Source: Aquimarina atlantica (GTDB lineage: Bacteria > Bacteroidota > Bacteroidia > Flavobacteriales > Flavobacteriaceae). From it: a stretch of DNA of 64,000 nt. The position numbers and the translations under genes are program-made. The stretch spans positions 1-64,000 of the forward strand of contig NZ_AQRA01000014.1 of assembly GCF_000626715.1 (NCBI RefSeq), in the 5' to 3' direction. Position 1 is the first letter of the stretch. Each line of letters opens with the position of its first letter. Shown here one piece after another: positions 58,225 to 64,000 of the stretch. Under the pieces are notes generated by a model. The model saw only the letters and a program-made list of their open reading frames with translations. It was not told where the DNA came from and searched no databases.

Positions 58225-59160
58225 ATGCATACTTATAAAATAATCCTGGTTTCTTCATTTATATTAGCATTGTGTTTTTCTTGTAAAAAAGAAAAATCAC
58301 CCAATGTTATACAGGAAGTCGAAAAGTCTACTGTAGAATCTGTTGATAAAAAAGACCCTGTCACAACACTTTCGCAAAAAATGACCAATCAATATGAGAA
58401 AGCTCAACAGGATTTTCTGGCAGATTCAACTAATATAGATCATATCATTTGGTACGGAAGAAGAACTGCATATTTGGGAAAGTATAAAGAAGCCATTGCA
58501 ATTTACTCAAATGGAATCAAGAAGTATCCTAATGAAGCTCGGTTATACCGGCATAGAGGACATCGTTATATTTCGATAAGAGAATTTGATAAAGCAATAC
58601 ATGATTTAGAGTTTGCAACGACATTAATAGAAGGAAAGGAAAATACTATTGAGCCTGATGGGCTGCCTAATGCTATGAATATTCCTGTAAGCAGTCTGCA
58701 CGGAAACATATGGTATCACCTGGGATTAGCATATTACCTAAAAAACGATATGAAAAAAGCATATCATGCTTACCTTAATTGCAGAAATTTAAAATCTAAT
58801 GATGATAATACAGTCTCGAGTACAAACTGGTTATATATGATTCAAAGAAGAATAGGAAACAAAGACAAGGCTAATGAATTATTAGATATGATAACCAATG
58901 ATATGACAATTATCGAGAATACAAGTTATTATAATCTATCTAGATTCTATAAAAAGATAATTCCGATAGACTCGTTACAAACAGGAAAAGATGCACCTCA
59001 GGATGATGCAACTCGATATGGGATTGCCAATTGGTTTTTTTATAATGGAAATAAAGAGAAGGCAAAAATACACTTACAAAAAATCCTGGAAGGTAAATCA
59101 CGAAGCTCTTTTGGATATATTGCAGCAGAATCTGATTTTGCGAGATATTTTGATGAGTAA
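58225..59160 (+). CDS. TPR-repeat lipoprotein
   Basis: 311 residues. Lipoprotein signal ALCFSC followed by KKEKS. Tetratricopeptide-type helices are visible from about residue 70 (YKEAIAIYSNGIKKYPNEARL, REFDKAIHDLEFATTL, WYHLGLAYYLKNDMKKAYHAY). A scaffold protein in the periplasm or outer membrane; partner unknown. It is divergent from the M20 peptidase gene (about 120 bp apart). Confidence 0.5.
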   Translation: MHTYKIILVSSFILALCFSCKKEKSPNVIQEVEKSTVESVDKKDPVTTLSQKMTNQYEKAQQDFLADSTNIDHIIWYGRRTAYLGKYKEAIAIYSNGIKKYPNEARLYRHRGHRYISIREFDKAIHDLEFATTLIEGKENTIEPDGLPNAMNIPVSSLHGNIWYHLGLAYYLKNDMKKAYHAYLNCRNLKSNDDNTVSSTNWLYMIQRRIGNKDKANELLDMITNDMTIIENTSYYNLSRFYKKIIPIDSLQTGKDAPQDDATRYGIANWFFYNGNKEKAKIHLQKILEGKSRSSFGYIAAESDFARYFDE

Positions 59161-59222
59161 ACATTGTTTGTAGTTATAGAGATAAGGGGTTTAAACTGTT
59201 TTAATGTACAATTATCCCTTTG

Positions 59223-59576
59223 TTATTTCTTTCTAAAAAAAAATATTAGGATTAAGAAATTAAGTGAAATCCATGAAGAGAGAGACATCATCGAAAAAAT
59301 AATTTTCTTGCGAATAGGTTGAGATTCGTCTGGAAGAAAAAAGAAACACATACTTGTAACCAAAATACCAAAACCTAGGATAAGGCACATTGAAAATAGG
59401 TGAATGACTTTTGTGTTTTTTGTCTTTAATGTGTTTATAAGTAAGAGGAGTAGGCCAATTGATGCAGGAATCCAAGGAGTCATACGTATCACCTGAAATT
59501 GAAAATAATGCCCAATAAAACTAATAACACTACACAGGATTAGAATTATAGAGTAGATGTTTATGATACGTTTCAT
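59223..59576 (-). CDS. Small membrane protein
   Basis: 117 residues from the ATG at 59576 (MKRIINIYSIILILC). The alternative ATG at 59627 lies inside the terminator hairpin of the DinB gene and is less likely. Four hydrophobic segments and a basic C-terminus (FFRKK) predict an inner-membrane protein. No family recognised. The call is moderately secure. Confidence 0.5.
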   Translation of the reverse strand: MKRIINIYSIILILCSVISFIGHYFQFQVIRMTPWIPASIGLLLLLINTLKTKNTKVIHLFSMCLILGFGILVTSMCFFFLPDESQPIRKKIIFSMMSLSSWISLNFLILIFFFRKK

Positions 59577-59599
59577 CTTTATTAATATGTATTTGCTTA

Positions 59600-59632
59600 A
59601 AAATGGGAGATGAGGTGATATCGACATCTCCC
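59600..59632 (-). terminator. Rho-independent terminator of the DinB gene
   Basis: 8-bp stem CATCTCCC / GGGAGATG (59605-59612, 59625-59632); read on the minus strand it is followed by ATTTTTAAG. Lies 22 bp after the DinB-family stop codon. Confidence 0.5.
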
Positions 59633-59653
59633 GGATTCATTTTTATTTCAGAG

Positions 59654-60151
59654 TTAAGCAAATGGATTTACATCTGCTGTTGGGCCATAAATCGAAGGTA
59701 ATTTCTTGTTTAGTATCCTTAAATAAGTAGTTAGTTCTCCTCTATGATGATACCAGTGATTAAGAACAAAAGTTCTTATAAATGTATAGGTAGGCATTTC
59801 TGCTATTGGGTTTTGAGATTTTAGAAGTTTCCAATCGTTTTTTAACCAGGAGGTATCTTCTTCTTTAAGTAAAGCTCGTACAGAGTTCATACTCTCTTCA
59901 AAAGCAATTAGAATTTCTGCTTTACTAACAGGGGTAGGATGTTTAACAATAACTTCTGTTTCTACCTGACCATCCAGGGCAAATCTCAAATTTCTACCTG
60001 GGATGGTTGCGACATGAAAAGCAAGTTGACCAAGCGGCATTGCTTTTTCATGGGGTTTATAATGTAATCGATCTTCGGGAAGTATACCCAGAAGGTTTTT
60101 TGTTGAAACAAATTCTTGTTCCATTTCTATTAAAAGACTTGTAGCACTCAT
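59654..60151 (-). CDS. DinB-like protein
   Basis: 165 residues, four-helix DinB/YfiT-type fold. Candidate metal-binding His residues are seen in LAFHVATIPGRN and NHWYHHRGELTTYLR. The family includes thiol-dependent transferases and stress proteins; the individual role is unknown. Followed by a terminator at 59600-59632. Confidence 0.5.
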   Translation of the reverse strand: MSATSLLIEMEQEFVSTKNLLGILPEDRLHYKPHEKAMPLGQLAFHVATIPGRNLRFALDGQVETEVIVKHPTPVSKAEILIAFEESMNSVRALLKEEDTSWLKNDWKLLKSQNPIAEMPTYTFIRTFVLNHWYHHRGELTTYLRILNKKLPSIYGPTADVNPFA

Positions 60152-60239
60152 ATTTTATTTTTTATAAATGAATACTTCAAAGGTCAGTAAGTAATAAGGT
60201 ATAAAACGGTATCAAAAGATACACAGTGTCAAAAAAAAA

Positions 60240-60869
60240 TTATAGCAATTCTATCTCTGCTCTGTGTAAAACTAATTTTCCATCTATTTCAAATTGTTTT
60301 AGTATACGAGAAATCACCACTCTTGTTGTGCCTAACTCATTTGCTAATTGTTGGTGAGAAATTTTGATTCTAGTACTTTCTTGTTGTGATTTTCTATGTG
60401 CTAAATACGCAATAACTCTTTTGTCAATATGATCAAAGGCTACACTCTCAAAAGTATCCAGAAGCTCATCGTATCTTTTTCTAAACGTTTTAATTACAAA
60501 ATTGTTCCATGAATTATATTGTTTTTGCCATTGGGTAATAAATCTTGATGGTATAGCAAGAATATCGGTTTGAGTCATTGCTAGAGCTTGCGAAGGGCTT
60601 TGATTGTTAAAAAAACATGCCGATAATGACATCATACAGGTTTGGCTGGGTTCGACATAATAAAGTAAGATTTCTCTATCTTCTTTTGTCTGAAAAACCC
60701 GGATAAGACCAGAGATTACAATCGGTAATATCTTAACATATTGCCCTTCTCTAACAATTACATCTCCTTTTTTAAACGATAAGATTTCACCATGTTTAAG
60801 GATCTCTTTCCGAAGCTCGTTTTCTGTAATGAAATCTATTTTTTTAAGAATCTCTTTTTCGAAAATCAT
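60240..60869 (-). CDS. Crp/Fnr-family transcriptional regulator
   Basis: 209 residues. N-terminal cyclic-nucleotide-binding-type beta barrel (FKKGDVIVREGQYVKILPIV) followed by a dimer helix and a C-terminal winged helix (HQQLANELGTTRVVISRILKQFE). No Cys cluster for an iron-sulfur centre is visible at the N-terminus. Signal and targets are unknown. It sits 88 bp upstream of the DinB gene on the same strand. Confidence 0.5.
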   Translation of the reverse strand: MIFEKEILKKIDFITENELRKEILKHGEILSFKKGDVIVREGQYVKILPIVISGLIRVFQTKEDREILLYYVEPSQTCMMSLSACFFNNQSPSQALAMTQTDILAIPSRFITQWQKQYNSWNNFVIKTFRKRYDELLDTFESVAFDHIDKRVIAYLAHRKSQQESTRIKISHQQLANELGTTRVVISRILKQFEIDGKLVLHRAEIELL

Positions 60870-60960
60870 TTTTATGAATATTGAAATACAAAAATATGTA
60901 CTTGAGTAAGATATGAAATACCGAGGTTTTTTTAATAGCTTTTTACAATAGATCTATCTG

Positions 60961-61878
60961 CTAGTTTTGGTTTTTCTTTAGTTCAGATTCAATGTTTACC
61001 CACTTTACAGACCAATTTTTCTCGATATGATCACCAGTAGCAAAAAAGAGAAATTTATGATCTGGTGTTATGTAAGGGTTTCCTTGTCCAAGGGTATTAA
61101 CTTTTTCAGGTAGCTTCTTTGTATGTGTCCATTTACCATTTTTATCCATAAAACTTATGATTAAATCTAGCTGATTTCCAATAGAGGCAAAAATGATATA
61201 ATCTTCTTCGGGAGCAATATAAGGAGTGCATTTTCTAACTTTTGCATATTGAGGAACTATAAGTTTTTGAGCATTTTGGAATTTACCATTTACAGGTTTG
61301 GACGAATAGATGTCCATTTCACTATAATCTGTATTGCTTACATGAAAATAAAGTGTTCCCGAGTTGGTAACAGAAGGGTGGGATACTAACTTATCTCTTA
61401 AGTTAGGGATATCTATATATTCTGGAGTACTCCACACATTATCTTTCTTTTCTGATTTCCAGATATGCCATGTAGATGTAACTCCCTCGATATTAACTGG
61501 TCTGGTAGAACTAAAATAAAGTGATTTTCCATCAGAAGAAAAACTCATTCCGTGATCATTATAATCACTATTAAAAAATGCTTTTTTGGGCGTAGACCAT
61601 TTTCCATTTATTTTTTGAATACTATAAATAGTAAATTGTTGAAAGTTTTTATCAGAAATGGTATAATAATATTCTTCAAAGTTTGACGAAAAGACACCTC
61701 TATGTATTAGTTTATCTTTAGGAACTAAATCTTGTTTAAATGCTATAGGAATAGTATCCGGAATTTGATCTACCAAAAATTGCGTTTTATAGCTTTCTAT
61801 CAAATTTGAATTTTTGCAACTTAAAGCAGTTGTAATTATAAGTAGTATACTTAAAATTTGTTTTATGTTTTTAATCAT
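60961..61878 (-). CDS. Beta-propeller (WD40/PD40-like) lipoprotein
   Basis: 305 residues. Lipoprotein signal ITTALSC followed by KNSN. Repeated beta-strand motifs with SFSSDGKSLYFSSTRP, YIAPEEDYIIFAS and YITPDHKFLFFAT resemble PD40/TolB-type propeller blades. Such proteins bind peptides or glycans at the cell surface; role unknown. Upstream is dnaN with a terminator between. Confidence 0.5.
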   Translation of the reverse strand: MIKNIKQILSILLIITTALSCKNSNLIESYKTQFLVDQIPDTIPIAFKQDLVPKDKLIHRGVFSSNFEEYYYTISDKNFQQFTIYSIQKINGKWSTPKKAFFNSDYNDHGMSFSSDGKSLYFSSTRPVNIEGVTSTWHIWKSEKKDNVWSTPEYIDIPNLRDKLVSHPSVTNSGTLYFHVSNTDYSEMDIYSSKPVNGKFQNAQKLIVPQYAKVRKCTPYIAPEEDYIIFASIGNQLDLIISFMDKNGKWTHTKKLPEKVNTLGQGNPYITPDHKFLFFATGDHIEKNWSVKWVNIESELKKNQN

Positions 61879-61913
61879 GCAAATAAGTTAAGAAATTATA
61901 CGACATCCTTAAA

Positions 61914-61951
61914 AAGCAAAATTCCAACCATATCAATATGGTTGGAATTTT
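61914..61951 (-). terminator. Terminator of dnaN
   Basis: Perfect 16-bp inverted repeat AAAATTCCAACCATAT / ATATGGTTGGAATTTT (61918-61933, 61936-61951), followed on the minus strand by GCTTTTT. It lies 24 bp after the dnaN stop codon. Confidence 0.5.
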
Positions 61952-61975
61952 AGATACAAATAATTATTTATGACC

Positions 61976-63094
61976 TTAGTTATTCAACATTACGGGCATT
62001 ACCAACATAGTTACGTGTTCTCCTTCGTCTAATCCATCGATTGGAGTAAGGATTCCTGCTCTATTAGGTAATGACATTTCTAGTTGTACTTCATCTGCGT
62101 TAAGGTTATTTAGCATTTCACTTAAAAAGCGAGAATTAAAACCAATCTGCATATCATCACCTTGATAATCACATGTTAAGCGTTCTTCTGCTTTGTTAGA
62201 GTAATCGATATCTTCTGCAGATATATTTAATTCTGCTCCTGCAATTTTTAATCGAATCTGATGTGTTGTTTTATTAGAGAAAATAGAAACTCTACGTACA
62301 GAATTTAAAAACTGTGTTCGAGCTATTGTTAATTTATTAGGGTTCTCTTTTGGTATTACTGCTTCGTAATTAGGATATTTCCCGTCAATTAATCTACATA
62401 TTAATTGCGTTTCATCAAAAGAGAATTTAGCATTAGATTCATTGTATTCAATCAATACTTCACTATCGCTACCCGCCAAAATTCCTTTGAGCAAGTTTAA
62501 CGGTTTTTTAGGCATAATAAATTCTGCAGATTGAGAAGCTTTAATATCTTCTCTAGTATACTTAACCAATTTATGAGCGTCGGTAGCAACAAAAGTTAAA
62601 CCTTCTGTAGAGAATTGAAAAAAGACTCCACTCATTACTGGTCTTAAATCATCATTACCTGTTGCAAAAATAGTTTTACTTACTGCAGTGGCTAAAATAT
62701 CTCCTAGTAAATTGGTAGCACTAGGATCTTCTAATTCTACTGCTTTAGGAAACTCTTCACCGTTAGCATAGGCCAGGGCATACTTACCGTGATTAGAACT
62801 TATCTCTATTGTATTATTATCTGCAGCGACAAAAGTTAAAGGTTGCTCAGGAAAAGTTTTAAGCGTCTCTAGCAATAATTTAGCTGGTACTGCAATAGTA
62901 CCCTGATCAGAAGATTCTACTTCTAATTTCGCAGACATAGTGGTCTCTAAATCAGAGGCAGAAACAGTTAGTGCATTATTGTCTAATTCGAACAAAAAGT
63001 TGTCTAAAATTGGTAACGTATTGCTATTACTAATTACCCCTCCTAATACCTGTAGTTGCTTAAGTAAGTAAGAACTGGATACTATAAATTTCAT
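61976..63094 (-). CDS. dnaN: DNA polymerase III beta subunit (sliding clamp)
   Basis: 372 residues, the normal clamp length. Typical features: KFIVSSSYLLKQLQVLGGVI at the start, three clamp domains (ATDAHKLVKYTR in the middle), and the C-terminal groove end VTMLVMPVMLNN. It forms the ring clamp that holds replicative polymerase on DNA. In this window it is an isolated gene, with its own terminator downstream and no dnaA or recF next to it. Confidence 0.5.
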   Translation of the reverse strand: MKFIVSSSYLLKQLQVLGGVISNSNTLPILDNFLFELDNNALTVSASDLETTMSAKLEVESSDQGTIAVPAKLLLETLKTFPEQPLTFVAADNNTIEISSNHGKYALAYANGEEFPKAVELEDPSATNLLGDILATAVSKTIFATGNDDLRPVMSGVFFQFSTEGLTFVATDAHKLVKYTREDIKASQSAEFIMPKKPLNLLKGILAGSDSEVLIEYNESNAKFSFDETQLICRLIDGKYPNYEAVIPKENPNKLTIARTQFLNSVRRVSIFSNKTTHQIRLKIAGAELNISAEDIDYSNKAEERLTCDYQGDDMQIGFNSRFLSEMLNNLNADEVQLEMSLPNRAGILTPIDGLDEGEHVTMLVMPVMLNN

Positions 63095-63360
63095 CTGTTT
63101 TTTCTTTATTATTTTTTAGTTGTCAGATTTATGCTGATACCGATCAATATGAAATTTGCCAAAACTCATTTTAACTTAGCTACTGTGAGGTAAGTAAGAA
63201 TCAATGTAGTTGACATGACTTAATTTCATATATATGTGTGACTAATTACGTACAGTTTTACGCAAATATAATTGTAATCTATTTGGGATTTGGTATTGAG
63301 AAAACCATAGTTATTAACAAACCAAAGAGAGTTATTGACTATTTTATAAACTAAGGACAA

Positions 63361-63936
63361 TTAATTGGTGTCATCTTTCATAAGCTTATCGGTATAATGT
63401 GCTTTATGCTTGGGTGCGGCAAAGCGTTTTTGGTTGTAAGCTGTAGATTTTCCTTTTGGGATAGATAAACTTTGCCATTCTTTACCGACAATCATTTTTC
63501 CTATACTAACGATTTGTCCTATATGATATGAATAATGTGCCAATTGCCTATTTATTGCCTCGGTAATACTATGTTCTATATTGCGTATATAGATAGGCTG
63601 GTTAAAATTATCTTGATTAATACTTTCTAATGCTTCAAAAAGGCATTGCCACCCGTCATTCCATTTGGTTAGAAGATCTTCTTTAGATGCAATATCATTT
63701 TCAAATTCTGCATCACGTTGTCTCCATTCTTTTTCTCCATCGGTGGTTAAAAAGTCTGTCCACCGAGACTTCATATTTCCCCAGAGATGTTTTACAATAA
63801 TTGCTATACTATTACTCTCGTCGTTATATTGCCAAAAAAGTTTTTCGTCAGGAATTTGATTTATTGTTTTTTCTCCCAGAGATTTATAATATGCAAACTG
63901 TTTTTGTATTCCTTCTAGATATTCAGATGATTTCAT
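63361..63936 (-). CDS. DUF1572 (DinB-superfamily) protein
   Basis: 191 residues. DinB-superfamily helical bundle with IIVKHLWGNMKSRW and ITEAINRQLAHYSYHIGQIVSIGKM supplying candidate metal-binding His residues, then ending KGKSTAYNQKR, as in DUF1572. Function unknown. The 266 bp between it and dnaN show no gene. Confidence 0.5.
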   Translation of the reverse strand: MKSSEYLEGIQKQFAYYKSLGEKTINQIPDEKLFWQYNDESNSIAIIVKHLWGNMKSRWTDFLTTDGEKEWRQRDAEFENDIASKEDLLTKWNDGWQCLFEALESINQDNFNQPIYIRNIEHSITEAINRQLAHYSYHIGQIVSIGKMIVGKEWQSLSIPKGKSTAYNQKRFAAPKHKAHYTDKLMKDDTN

Positions 63937-64000
63937 AGCTGTAAACTTTTACTTTAAAGATAGGGTTTTAAATTAATACTTGATTTTTAATTATTTGAAA

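Overview
The window is about 64 kb of AT-rich DNA from a bacterium of the phylum Bacteroidota, almost certainly a marine Flavobacteriaceae; the protein set looks Aquimarina-like, but the genus is my guess. Supporting signs are Bacteroidota lipoproteins with an acidic tail after the lipobox Cys, a type IX secretion sorting domain, a TTG/TAnnTTTG promoter in front of blaI, giant leucine-rich-repeat/Ig and YD-repeat proteins, and a flavobacterial GG-type peptide leader. I found no rRNA, tRNA, CRISPR array or insertion sequence.

1-22.7 kb is an accessory region. It starts inside a giant LRR/Ig protein whose C-terminus carries a YD-like tail, followed by a small secreted LolA-like protein and a 3480-residue RHS/YD-repeat protein. 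The RHS protein ends in a papain-fold (Tox-PL-like) toxin tip with visible Cys, His and Asp residues. A compact downstream gene is the likely immunity gene. Beyond it lie decayed REP-like palindromes, two copies of a direct-repeat plus terminator block bracketing a lipoprotein gene, a secreted orphan, a broken histidine-kinase remnant, and a G-rich repeat and hairpin patch.

22.7-34.7 kb holds a Tat-type HisC-like aminotransferase next to a membrane AraC regulator. It then holds a ten-gene plus-strand cluster preceded by a long, probably structured leader. The cluster starts with arginine decarboxylase, agmatinase and a deoxyhypusine-synthase-like enzyme (polyamine metabolism). It continues with a small acidic protein, a VOC protein, an RMND1/DUF155 protein, a protease-RimK fusion, a SET-domain protein, a Nudix hydrolase and a small protein. 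mnmE converges on it.

34.9-48.6 kb encodes a T9SS-secreted trypsin-like protease, a DUF4870 membrane protein, a hybrid histidine kinase, and a nitrogen-assimilation locus: glnK-amt on the minus strand, divergent from gltBD, with palindromic operator candidates between them.

48.7-64 kb contains a lipoprotein metalloprotease, a blaI-blaR1 pair with a triple operator and an unusually repeat-rich sensor, several small metabolic and housekeeping genes, a Cys-rich RiPP-like precursor, an M20 peptidase, two DinB-family proteins, a Crp/Fnr regulator, a beta-propeller lipoprotein and dnaN (sliding clamp). Start codons were moved downstream where the longest frame begins at TTG or lies upstream of an obvious signal peptide. 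[Format note: the answer gave no feature confidence values; every 0.5 is a placeholder required by the schema, not an estimate.]
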